A stretch of DNA of 6,227 bases from Firmicutes bacterium CAG:534. GTDB lineage: Bacteria > Bacillota > Clostridia > Lachnospirales > Lachnospiraceae. The stretch is from positions 1-6,227 of the forward strand of contig FR894512.1 in NCBI GenBank assembly GCA_000436115.1. The letters are read 5' to 3'. A model generated the notes under the pieces. It did no database searches, was not told the DNA's origin, and saw only the letters and a program-made list of their open reading frames with translations. Position 1 is the stretch's first letter. Each line of letters opens with the position of its first letter. Shown here one piece after another: positions 1-6,100 of the stretch. A program made the translations under genes and the position numbers.

Positions 1-28
1 TCCGAAAAGCCTTGTATTTACAGTGTTC

Positions 29-229
29 CTAATAGGAAGTAATCATAGGTTCTTTACCATTCAATAGTCCCTTTAAGTCCATCTGCTCAATACCATATTC
101 ATCATAATGACAATCTACAATATCTGCTGCATTTTCTGTGACAAATCTTTTTACATCCTCAATATCGGCTCCTACTATTTCAGCAACCGATACATACATC
201 TCATTCTTTCCCAAAGTATTTAAGTACAT
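29..229 (-). CDS. Small hypothetical protein, last gene of the five-gene set
   Basis: I do not recognise this 66-residue protein. It is acidic, with no signal peptide or membrane segment. Residues about 11-35 (MYVSVAEIVGADIEDVKRF onward) look like two amphipathic helices with a short turn, which could be a small helix-turn-helix or a partner-binding domain, but this is only a guess. The ATG at 229 is chosen because GGAG (235-238) lies 5 nt upstream. A TTG at 262 would extend the frame but lacks a comparable site. An alternative ATG at 199 lies one base after the upstream gene's TGA (TGA-G-ATG) and would give 56 residues, with a weaker ribosome site. With the chosen start it overlaps the upstream gene by 29 nt, so translation is probably coupled. 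It could be an accessory or inhibitory subunit of the proteins encoded upstream. Confidence 0.6.
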   Translation of the reverse strand: MYLNTLGKNEMYVSVAEIVGADIEDVKRFVTENAADIVDCHYDEYGIEQMDLKGLLNGKEPMITSY

Positions 230-1058
230 CTTTTCTCCATTTCTCAGCAGGCACATATTCAAGAATATTCTCCGGTGCTACTATCATGTCTGGCTTCATA
301 TATGCAAATATTTGTGATGCCGAATCACCAAAAGCACTTTCAACTGCTCTTGATATTAATAATCTCCTTAATTCGCACCAATTTTCTCGCCGATCCTCAT
401 TATATTCTCTCTCATTTCCATAAAATGTGAAATACGTAAAATCTTTTAATTTACTTTTATATTTTACAACATACGGTTTACACAGATTCTTCCATTTTAT
501 ATCAATCCCCTTTGTCGCATCATTCAAAGATGATAATGTATAGAGAAATTCTGGTGCTTCATGAATAGTTGAATAATCATAAATGTCCTTACAGAACAGA
601 AATGCATTGATTTGAAAATCATAATATATCTTATGTCCAATCTTATGCAGTTGCTCTTTTCTTCTTGAAATCACATCTAAATCCGTATACTTTTCATAAT
701 CCACATCAAAAGCAGTTCCACCTATGTACATTAGCTTACTTTCAATATCAAAACTTATATCATATTCCTTTAAAAATCTACAAAGTGCAGTATCATTACT
801 TAATACCCACTGCAAATTTCGTAATCCATTTTTCTTTATTTCTGCACATTCGTCATTGCAAGTGGTGACTTGAAATACCACCATCTCTATGTTTTCAACA
901 TCTAATTTATCTATTAACGAACGGTATTTATTATAAAACACATCAAAATCATTATGACATTCTATAACATAAGTTTCAATTAGTTCACCTTGTTTTATCT
1001 GTAATGCTTCATGTAACCAATAATACGATGCATCCGGATTTGTAAGGTCATAATACAT
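201..1058 (-). CDS. Hypothetical protein, unassigned family (possible ADP-ribosyltransferase-like fold)
   Basis: This is a 285-residue soluble protein without signal peptide or membrane segments. ATG at 1058 is preceded by AGAAGG (1065-1070) at 6 nt, and it starts 19 nt after the DUF3800 stop, so it is clearly in the same transcript. Residues 60-100 contain a VVFQVTT segment, an acidic turn, EIKKNGLRNLQ and then a RFLKEYDISFDI segment. This order (H/Q-V-T-T, then I-K-x-x-G-[IL]-x-x-L) resembles the N-terminal NAD-site strand-helix of ADP-ribosyltransferase-like proteins such as DarT. Here the usual His is Gln63, and I cannot identify a catalytic Glu with confidence. Residues 143-175 (YYDFQINAFLFCKDI, then PEFLYTL) and 257-275 (DMIVAPENILEYVPAEKW) look like further conserved blocks. 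From memory, similar proteins occur as unnamed genes in Firmicutes phages and islands. The function is unknown and the fold suggestion is weak. Confidence 0.75.
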   Translation of the reverse strand: MYYDLTNPDASYYWLHEALQIKQGELIETYVIECHNDFDVFYNKYRSLIDKLDVENIEMVVFQVTTCNDECAEIKKNGLRNLQWVLSNDTALCRFLKEYDISFDIESKLMYIGGTAFDVDYEKYTDLDVISRRKEQLHKIGHKIYYDFQINAFLFCKDIYDYSTIHEAPEFLYTLSSLNDATKGIDIKWKNLCKPYVVKYKSKLKDFTYFTFYGNEREYNEDRRENWCELRRLLISRAVESAFGDSASQIFAYMKPDMIVAPENILEYVPAEKWRKDVLKYFGKE

Positions 1059-1077
1059 AACACACCTTCTTTCTGTA

Positions 1078-2217
1078 CTATTCTCTGCTCTTTACCATTT
1101 CAAAAAACCTATCAAGAATTCCAACTTCATCCAATGGAGCAACCGAATGCAAAAATCCGGGATTCTCCCGATTTGCTTCCATAAGCAGCTTATCGATGAG
1201 TAAAATATTATCAATCTGAATCTTTGATAAGCCCTCAATATCCTTTCTACGCTGATTTACACTTGTGGAGTTTATGTACTTAAACAGTTTACCAAGAATC
1301 CCTGCTACTACATCAGATAACTGCACGAATATATCTGTTTCAGATTTCACAAACTTAAAATTATCTGCCATATTCTCCCCCTGTGCTATCTGTCTCTTTA
1401 CTATATCCTGCACTGTCGTTTCCTCGTCAAATATATGTGTTGACTTCTGATATTTCCGGATAGGATCAGCATAAAATTCTGCATAATTTTCCTGCATGAT
1501 ATAATCATCATTATCATGCAAAAATACCAATTCATCACTCTTTGACGCTCTTGCAAGCATTCCGGTAAGAAACTTTTCTTCTTCCTTCATTTCTCTCCTG
1601 CTTCCAAGTAAAAATAGTAATTCATTGCAAAATCTCTCTACATCCTCCCTCTGTATATTGGGATATTTATATTTGAACATCAATATTTGCAGTTCATCTG
1701 CTTTTCCTTTGAACATATAATAAAATACACTCTTCATTTTAAAATAGTTATATCCAAATTCACTTATTTCATCAGGTTTTACAATAGAATCAAATATTTC
1801 AACAAGTGTATAAAACAGGTTGTTCACATTCGTGTAATGAATATAAAAGGGCGATTTATCTATCCATAATAGAGTCTCAAACAAGCGTTTTTCCTTCACA
1901 CACTGTAAAAAATCACCTTTTGCATATAGTTTTTTAAATTTAATCTCTTCTACATTTCCCTGCAACTTCAAAGGTTTTCTAAATGATTCTAGCGATACAT
2001 CAACAGTATCTTCCTCTTTTTTTACCAACCCTGCCAACACAAAATCTGCTGTATAATCCGTATTAAACTGTTGTTTACTATCATCAACCCAAAATTTTCT
2101 ACAATTATTACTTTCATCATAATAGAATACATACTTTGTTTGATTGTTAATGCCCCACATATCACACAATTCCTGTTGCAAGGAAACTAATGGATCTATA
2201 TTTCTTTCATTATCCAT
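1078..2217 (-). CDS. DUF3800 domain protein (predicted RNase H-like nuclease)
   Basis: A 379-residue protein with the DUF3800 layout. Near the N-terminus is a hydrophobic strand ending in acidic residues (YVFYYDES, Asp34-Glu35-Ser36). EEIKFKKL follows at about 90-97, matching the family's E-I-K-x-x-K-L block. A HDNDD stretch is at 234-238, and VQLSDVVAG is at 298-306 with Gln299 and Asp302, the family's C-terminal Q-x-x-D-x-x-x-G motif. These acidic residues are thought to form an RNase H-like metal site, so a nuclease role is predicted but unproven. Members are common in phages, islands and near restriction genes. The ATG at 2217 is chosen because GGGAGG (2228-2233) sits 10 nt upstream. The in-frame TTG at 2235 overlaps that site and is not credible. 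It starts 42 nt after the nuclease-like gene and runs 19 nt before the next one, so it is in one transcription unit. Confidence 0.85.
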   Translation of the reverse strand: MDNERNIDPLVSLQQELCDMWGINNQTKYVFYYDESNNCRKFWVDDSKQQFNTDYTADFVLAGLVKKEEDTVDVSLESFRKPLKLQGNVEEIKFKKLYAKGDFLQCVKEKRLFETLLWIDKSPFYIHYTNVNNLFYTLVEIFDSIVKPDEISEFGYNYFKMKSVFYYMFKGKADELQILMFKYKYPNIQREDVERFCNELLFLLGSRREMKEEEKFLTGMLARASKSDELVFLHDNDDYIMQENYAEFYADPIRKYQKSTHIFDEETTVQDIVKRQIAQGENMADNFKFVKSETDIFVQLSDVVAGILGKLFKYINSTSVNQRRKDIEGLSKIQIDNILLIDKLLMEANRENPGFLHSVAPLDEVGILDRFFEMVKSRE

Positions 2218-2259
2218 AGAATGAATACCTCCCAAATCTTTATATTTCCAACAGAAATA

Positions 2260-3213
2260 TTAAAATCTATTATATTTACTCATTAATCCCTCTATTTTTT
2301 CCCTATCCAGAAAAATTAAGTTATTCTTTATAGGGTATTCCGTCACACCTTCTATTATTTTTTCTACTGCGTTTTGTGTAAATTTCCCTGAAATCGCAAT
2401 AATAACTTTAGATACTCTTACTTTATTTCTCGAATACACATCATAATATGGCATTGTAAAAGAATCTTTCGCTTGTTGAATCAATTCATTAATCTCTCCC
2501 TGAGCGCCACCAGATACATCTCCATACTTTACCTGCACTCCATAATACTCATAATCATCAAATTCCGTTCTGCGTGCAAATGTAATATCTTTTCCAAATT
2601 CCTTGTTTCCATGATTATATTTCACATTCGCAAATCCCAACTTACGAAACAATGGAAGTAATATCTTAATTGTAAATTCATTTTCTTTTGCACAATCATC
2701 TATTTTAGAAAACGGAGAACCTAAAGTAATATCCGTTGCACCTTCGATTTCACCATATATCTGTTCCATATTGCTCAGCAATTCACTCATATCATCCGTA
2801 TAAATTTTTGTACTATACGCCAGATGGATATAGGCTCCATCATCATCATAGTTTTCTAAATAGACATCCCCTACCTCTTTTGAACGCTCTTCTATTACAT
2901 CCCTTTTTGTCTCCATATATAGTTTAAGTCCTATTGGTCCATCCCAATATTTTCTAGTAATCAGTTCATCATAAATAACCTGAAACTCATTTTTACCAAC
3001 TTTTACAAAAGTCATGGGAACAGATACCATTATTACTGAAGAATCTTTTGACTCACATACTTCAATTTCGAAATTATCTGGAATATCCTCAACTCTTATT
3101 TGTTTTAAGACAGCTTTGGGGATAATTGCCCTTTCTTCATCTTCAACATATTCTTCACCATCTATCACAAAAGAACACATATCTTCTTCATTAGAATACA
3201 CAACCGTTGCCAT
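2260..3213 (-). CDS. Mrr-type PD-(D/E)XK restriction endonuclease-like protein
   Basis: A 317-residue protein. The C-terminal part (about 175-317) has the order expected of a Mrr-like nuclease: a helix with Glu179 leading into ILLPLFRKLGF, a strand ending in GKDI (Asp209), then GVQVKYG (Gln227, Lys229). These residues would make the D-QxK form of the metal-binding catalytic site used for DNA cleavage. A helix with repeated Gln and Ala follows (INELIQQAKD), then the strand KVIIAISGKFTQNA seen in many Mrr-family proteins. The N-terminal 165 residues are acidic and beta-rich and match no domain I know; they may recognise a target or partner. ATG at 3213 has an excellent ribosome site (GGAGG at 3221-3225, 7 nt away). 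There is no DNA methyltransferase in the window, so this is not an ordinary restriction-modification pair here. A modification-dependent enzyme or a defence effector is possible. Confidence 0.8.
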   Translation of the reverse strand: MATVVYSNEEDMCSFVIDGEEYVEDEERAIIPKAVLKQIRVEDIPDNFEIEVCESKDSSVIMVSVPMTFVKVGKNEFQVIYDELITRKYWDGPIGLKLYMETKRDVIEERSKEVGDVYLENYDDDGAYIHLAYSTKIYTDDMSELLSNMEQIYGEIEGATDITLGSPFSKIDDCAKENEFTIKILLPLFRKLGFANVKYNHGNKEFGKDITFARRTEFDDYEYYGVQVKYGDVSGGAQGEINELIQQAKDSFTMPYYDVYSRNKVRVSKVIIAISGKFTQNAVEKIIEGVTEYPIKNNLIFLDREKIEGLMSKYNRF

Positions 3214-3276
3214 TTCTTTGCCTCCTAACTTTATATCCTTACTTCTATATCGGAATAAACTATCTTCTTTTCCATA

Positions 3277-4530
3277 CTAAAACTCCAAACTATCCGCATT
3301 GAGCAGAAAATATTTCATGCCCATGATTACAAATCCTTCCTCATTTCTCCAAGGCTTTTTTGTTCCATTTACTATAACAATCTTCTTAAATGAATCCGGA
3401 ATGTTTCGGAATGAATTAAGTTCCTGTGTCTGCTTTTCCTCAGAAGTCATATCATAAGCTACCTGAATGTAATATCTCTGACTGCCCTGGTTCACTACAA
3501 AATCAACCTCTAACTGCTTATGAACCCTCTTCCCTTCACTATTCTTTGCAAATACATCCACAATACCGACATCCACATTGTAACCACGCACAAGCAACTC
3601 ATTATAAACTATGTTCTCCATAATATGAGTCGGCTCCTGCTGTCTGAAGTTCAGTCTGGCATTTCTAAGTCCAACATCCGAAAAATAGTATTTCAAGTTT
3701 GCCCCAACATATTTTCTACCCTTAATATCATATCGGTCCGCTTTAGAAATCAAAAATGCCTCTGCCAAATAATCAATATGGTTGGATATAGTTTTATTAC
3801 TATAATTGATACCTCGTTCACTTTTGAAAGTATTTGATATTTTAGTTGGATTGGTAGGGGCTCCTATGGCAGAAGCAAGAATATCCACCAAAGTTCCAAT
3901 CTCATCAACATTTTGAATCCTATTTCGCTCTACCACATCCTTGATATAAACATTGGCAAATATATTTTTTAGATACTCAGCCTTTTGGCGTTCCACAGAA
4001 AATTGTGCTACCTGTGGCAACCCACCGTATATCATATATTCCTCCCATGCATCATCATAATCTCCATCAAAAGCCGCATAAAACTCTGCGAAGGACAGCG
4101 GATAAATTCTGATTTCATCTCCTCTGCCTCTAAATTCAGTTACAATGTCGCTAGATAAAAATTTAGAATTACTGCCAGTTACATACACATCTATGTTGCT
4201 GATACGAAGTAAACTATTCAGCACTTCCTCAAATCGTGGCATAAACTGTACTTCATCCAAGAGCAGATAATACTTCTGGTCATCTTTCATTGCATCTTTA
4301 ATATGCTGATAACACTTCTTTGGATCTCTCAGCTCCTCATTTTCAATGCCATCCAAAGCAATCTCAATGATGTGGTCATTATCCACGCCACTCTCCAATA
4401 AGTATTTCTTAAACAATACAAATAACAGGAATGATTTCCCACATCTCCTGATTCCCGTGATAATCTTTATCATCCCATTATCTTTTCTTATCTTTAACTG
4501 TTCAAAGTATGAATCTCTCTTAATCTCCAT
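3277..4530 (-). CDS. AAA ATPase with C-terminal DUF4143 domain
   Basis: A 417-residue cytoplasmic protein of the COG1373 type. The P-loop GIRRCGKS is at residues 26-33 (Lys32, Ser33). Walker B is LLLDEVQF around Asp92-Glu93, and a sensor-like TGSN is at 118-121. A winged-helix-like segment lies at about 228-262 (KISNTF to NKTISNHIDYLAEAFLI). The DUF4143 part follows, with ENIVYNELL around 305-313, LEVDFVV around 340-345 and YYIQVAY at 354-359. That C-terminus resembles a degenerate PD-(D/E)XK fold: Glu305 and Asp343 are present, but the final lysine is replaced (QVA). Family members hydrolyse ATP, but their cellular role is mostly unknown. ATG at 4530 has AAGGAG (4538-4543) 7 nt upstream; the GTG at 4560 lies in an upstream palindrome and is rejected. 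It is the first gene after the promoter at 4577-4605 and may be the switch or motor of the module. Confidence 0.88.
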   Translation of the reverse strand: MEIKRDSYFEQLKIRKDNGMIKIITGIRRCGKSFLLFVLFKKYLLESGVDNDHIIEIALDGIENEELRDPKKCYQHIKDAMKDDQKYYLLLDEVQFMPRFEEVLNSLLRISNIDVYVTGSNSKFLSSDIVTEFRGRGDEIRIYPLSFAEFYAAFDGDYDDAWEEYMIYGGLPQVAQFSVERQKAEYLKNIFANVYIKDVVERNRIQNVDEIGTLVDILASAIGAPTNPTKISNTFKSERGINYSNKTISNHIDYLAEAFLISKADRYDIKGRKYVGANLKYYFSDVGLRNARLNFRQQEPTHIMENIVYNELLVRGYNVDVGIVDVFAKNSEGKRVHKQLEVDFVVNQGSQRYYIQVAYDMTSEEKQTQELNSFRNIPDSFKKIVIVNGTKKPWRNEEGFVIMGMKYFLLNADSLEF

Positions 4531-4549
4531 AATATCACTCCTTGTTTTT

Positions 4550-4635
4550 GTGCATTGCACGAATTTTAGTAATGCTATTTTATCACTGAATTATTTTTAT
4601 TTCAATAGCCATTACTATTTTTTGTGCATTTGCAC
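4550..4635. repeat. 86-bp near-symmetric dyad around the promoter, likely operator
   Basis: Outer palindromes GTGCA-T-TGCAC (4550-4560) and GTGCA-TT-TGCAC (4624-4635) flank inner arms TAGTAATGCTATT (4567-4579) and AATAGCCATTACTA (4604-4617), which are inverted repeats with one extra base. The outer and inner elements are 6 nt apart on both sides. The inner arms touch the outer edges of the -10 and -35 boxes, and one outer palindrome falls in the leader. The outer units are also direct repeats, each beginning TTTTTGTGCATT (from 4545 and 4619). A repressor binding this set would cover the promoter. A small palindromic insertion is an alternative reading. Confidence 0.6.
4577..4605 (-). promoter_or_regulatory. 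Sigma-A-type promoter of the five-gene set
   Basis: On the minus strand the -35 box TTGAAA (4600-4605) and the -10 box TAAAAT (4577-4582) are separated by exactly 17 nt. Each matches consensus at five of six bases. Transcription would begin near 4570, leaving a leader of about 40 nt before the ATPase start at 4530. It lies downstream of the terminator at 4666-4696, as expected for an independent unit. Confidence 0.7.
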
Positions 4636-4665
4636 TTTTTTATGTAATGATTAAGTTATATATCC

Positions 4666-4696
4666 AAAAAAGGGATACCACCTCAAGTGATACCCC
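4666..4696 (-). terminator. Rho-independent terminator after the DUF6674-like gene
   Basis: Read on the minus strand, a 10-bp stem (GGGGTATCAC pairing with GTGGTATCCC, with two G-U pairs) closes a 5-nt loop and is followed directly by six T. It begins 7 nt past the stop codon at 4704. It separates that gene from the five-gene set. Confidence 0.9.
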
Positions 4697-4703
4697 TAAA
4701 ACT

Positions 4704-5564
4704 CTATAGGCTCTTACCCTTTACTTCAGGCTTCTTTACCTCTGACACCACCGCTGTCTCTGCTTTTCCTGACTGTTGATATGCTTCAAAGGCATCTGCC
4801 CCATACTGAAATTCCGGCTCTGCCACAGCTCCAAGCATGGAAGGCTCTGCCATTTCCACATCTTTCATTTGCTCTGGTTCTTTGGCAAGACTTTCCACCT
4901 TATCAAGTGCCTCATCCAGATGTTGCTCCATTCTCTGAAACAGCTTTTTCTTTGCCTCAAAAGGCTTTTTCACAAGCTCTGTTTTGGAGAACTTCTTTTC
5001 CTTTTCGGAATAATCAACCGTTTCCTTATCTGCAAAGGTACGGAAGGTATTAGCAATCTTCTGTCCGGCTTCCCTCATACCGCTACCAAAGGCATCCAAT
5101 TTATTTATGGTATGCTCTGTCTCTGCAATACTCTTACGGACATTCTCACGAACAGACTCCAGCTTATCCTTAATCCCTAAGAACTCCGACACCTTATGAA
5201 GTGCCGCTTTGCCCTTCGCTTTTGCCTCAGACACAATTTCAGAAGCCTTTGCTTTTACCTCTGTTTTGATTTCAAACAACTGCTGCTTCATCTTCTGGCA
5301 TTGCTGTTCTAAGGATTCCACAGCCTTACGGACGGTTGCCTTTAAGGTCTTATCTGCTTTTTCCTGCTCCATCTTTTCAAGTTGTTTACGAACACTTGAT
5401 AATTCCTCTGTCACCTGCTCAAGCCTCTTGCCCATACCATCAATCAAAGCCGCCATCTCAAATACATCATTGGCAGCTTCTTTCTGCTGATTCTGATTAA
5501 GAAGTGCGATAAGCTCCTGAATGATTTGGTCTTTTGACAATTCCATATTCTGTACTTGATCCAT
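4704..5564 (-). CDS. Coiled-coil protein, DUF6674-like, conjugative-element associated
   Basis: A 286-residue hydrophilic protein, very rich in Lys, Glu, Gln and Ala. Residues about 10-45 form a first helical block (QIIQELIALL, then DVFEMAALIDGM). Residues 45-125 are strongly heptad-like (LEQVTEELSSVRKQLEKMEQE and onward), and 125-230 hold further charged helices. The last 50 residues are a low-complexity acidic and Lys/Pro tail. No signal peptide, membrane segment or catalytic motif is visible. The pattern matches my memory of DUF6674 proteins, which recur in integrative conjugative elements of Clostridia; their function is not established, and a structural role is an inference. ATG at 5564 is chosen because AAGGAG (5571-5576) is 6 nt upstream; the ATG at 5582 precedes that site and sits at the edge of the hairpin. 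The gene is visibly richer in GC than the five genes to its left and ends in a clear terminator. Confidence 0.75.
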   Translation of the reverse strand: MDQVQNMELSKDQIIQELIALLNQNQQKEAANDVFEMAALIDGMGKRLEQVTEELSSVRKQLEKMEQEKADKTLKATVRKAVESLEQQCQKMKQQLFEIKTEVKAKASEIVSEAKAKGKAALHKVSEFLGIKDKLESVRENVRKSIAETEHTINKLDAFGSGMREAGQKIANTFRTFADKETVDYSEKEKKFSKTELVKKPFEAKKKLFQRMEQHLDEALDKVESLAKEPEQMKDVEMAEPSMLGAVAEPEFQYGADAFEAYQQSGKAETAVVSEVKKPEVKGKSL

Positions 5565-5579
5565 CGTATTCTCCTTTCC

Positions 5580-5615
5580 CATAAGGCATAGCAGATGATT
5601 ATGCTATGCCTTATG
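5580..5615. repeat. Perfect 14-bp hairpin upstream of the DUF6674-like gene
   Basis: Arms 5580-5593 and 5602-5615 (core ATAAGGCATAGCA) are perfectly complementary around an 8-nt loop. On the minus-strand transcript the stem ends 3 nt before the AAGGAG ribosome site of the gene that starts at 5564. There is no T-run on either side, so it is not a standard terminator. It could be an mRNA processing or stability structure, a translational control element, or a protein-binding palindrome. Confidence 0.75.
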
Positions 5616-5620
5616 AATAG

Positions 5621-5801
5621 TTATTCCTCATTCTTAACGAAAGGGAAGATTTCTGTCTGTCTGTCTGTCTGCTTTCTGCTCTTTCCATGCTCTGTGAGGT
5701 TGCCTGCTCCATTCCCTGATTCATGGCTTTGTCGTCTTGTTTTCCTCGCTGGCTAATTCCACCAGCTCGTCCATGAACTGAATTAACTCTCGCTTTGTCA
5801 T
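5621..5801 (-). pseudogene. Small gene upstream of the DUF6674-like gene, apparently frame-broken
   Basis: From ATG at 5801 a convincing start reads MTKRELIQFMDELVELASEE and then stops at 5721 after 26 codons. AAGGAG (5815-5820) lies upstream with a rather long 13-nt gap. The stop overlaps an ATG in the next frame (ATGA, 5721-5724). That second frame begins MNQGMEQATSQSMERAESRQ and would stop at 5611 inside the hairpin. The third frame carries a plausible tail, EIFPFVKNEE, ending in TAA at 5621, just after the TCTG repeat. The pieces in three frames are best explained by a small acidic gene of about 60 codons with two shifts. Alternatives are two tiny overlapping genes or a phase-variable gene. 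I do not recognise the product. The spacing suggests it was co-transcribed with the gene at 4704-5564. Confidence 0.35.
5652..5671. repeat. Tetranucleotide repeat (TCTG)5
   Basis: Five uninterrupted TCTG units (CAGA on the coding minus strand) lie inside the small broken gene at 5621-5801, where two candidate frames meet. Gain or loss of a unit would change the reading frame downstream. Five units is short for an active slippage tract. Confidence 0.85.
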
Positions 5802-5832
5802 TGCTATCTGCTCTCTCCTTCCCAATAAAATA

Positions 5833-5874
5833 GGACCGGATAAGCTGATAGATATATCAGAGCTAATTCGGTCC
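5833..5874 (-). repeat. Long imperfect hairpin, possible weak terminator on the minus strand
   Basis: The outer arms GGACCG (5833-5838) and CGGTCC (5869-5874) are perfect and the inner arms CTGATA and TATCAG (5845-5850, 5855-5860) close a 4-nt loop, with mismatches between. On the minus strand it is followed by TATTTTATT, a poor T-tract, and then the ribosome site of the small gene at 5801. It could end an upstream minus-strand transcript or act as an attenuator. Confidence 0.5.
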
Positions 5875-5894
5875 AAAAAATTCTTCTTTATAAT

Positions 5895-5927
5895 TGCCTA
5901 ATTCTTTTGTATAATCAAAAATAGGCA
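5895..5927. repeat. Two-part inverted repeat
   Basis: TGCCTA (5895-5900) pairs with TAGGCA (5922-5927), and inside it TTTTG (5905-5909) pairs with CAAAA (5916-5920). The loop is TATAAT on the plus strand, so a -10 box might be present there, but no good -35 box precedes it. Confidence 0.5.
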
Positions 5928-5979
5928 GGACCTAATCAGCAAATATCAAATTGCGTGGTTGTTCCACTATATTTACCAA

Positions 5980-6100
5980 CTAGTCCTACCTTGCATTCTA
6001 TGTGTAAAAACACCTCACCTTCTGAATACATTGGTTAGTAAGTATTCTGTTGTATCTTGCGCAAGAGTACACTATTTCGTGGTCAATGAAATAGGACTAG
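5980..6100. other. Structured non-coding region closed by a 9-bp inverted repeat
   Basis: CTAGTCCTA (5980-5988) and TAGGACTAG (6092-6100) are perfect inverted repeats around 103 nt that hold four smaller symmetric elements. These are GTGT/ACAC (6002-6013), GAATAC/GTATTC (6024-6047), the 12-bp palindrome TCTTGCGCAAGA (6055-6066), and ATTTC/GAAAT (6074-6092). No convincing coding frame crosses it. The stretch 5802-6227 contains no gene I can support: 5833-6100 is hairpin-rich, and I see nothing definite in 6101-6227. A structured RNA, a transfer origin or an insertion-sequence end are possible; no known RNA class is recognised. Confidence 0.4.

Noticed and set aside
3214..3276. A second promoter in front of the Mrr-like gene
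   Set aside because: TATA-like stretches are present, but no -35 box at proper spacing was found; read-through from the ATPase gene is simpler.
3520..3837. 105-codon plus-strand frame antisense to the ATPase gene
   Set aside because: It lies wholly inside a well-supported gene with conserved motifs and shows no domain of its own.
4550..4635. CRISPR-like or tandem repeat array
   Set aside because: Only two copies of the GTGCA unit exist, and their arrangement is a dyad around a promoter, without regular spacers.
4624..4641. GTGCA palindrome followed by six T as a plus-strand terminator
   Set aside because: A 5-bp stem with a 2-nt loop cannot form properly, and there is no plus-strand gene to terminate.
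4346..4654. 102-codon plus-strand frame crossing the promoter region
   Set aside because: It is antisense to the start of the ATPase gene and runs through the dyad and promoter; its Phe/Asn-rich product looks like translated AT-rich DNA.
4776..5180. 134-codon plus-strand frame antisense to the coiled-coil gene
   Set aside because: It is a shadow frame created by the Lys/Glu/Gln-rich gene on the other strand, has no ribosome site, and its composition is explained by antisense codons.
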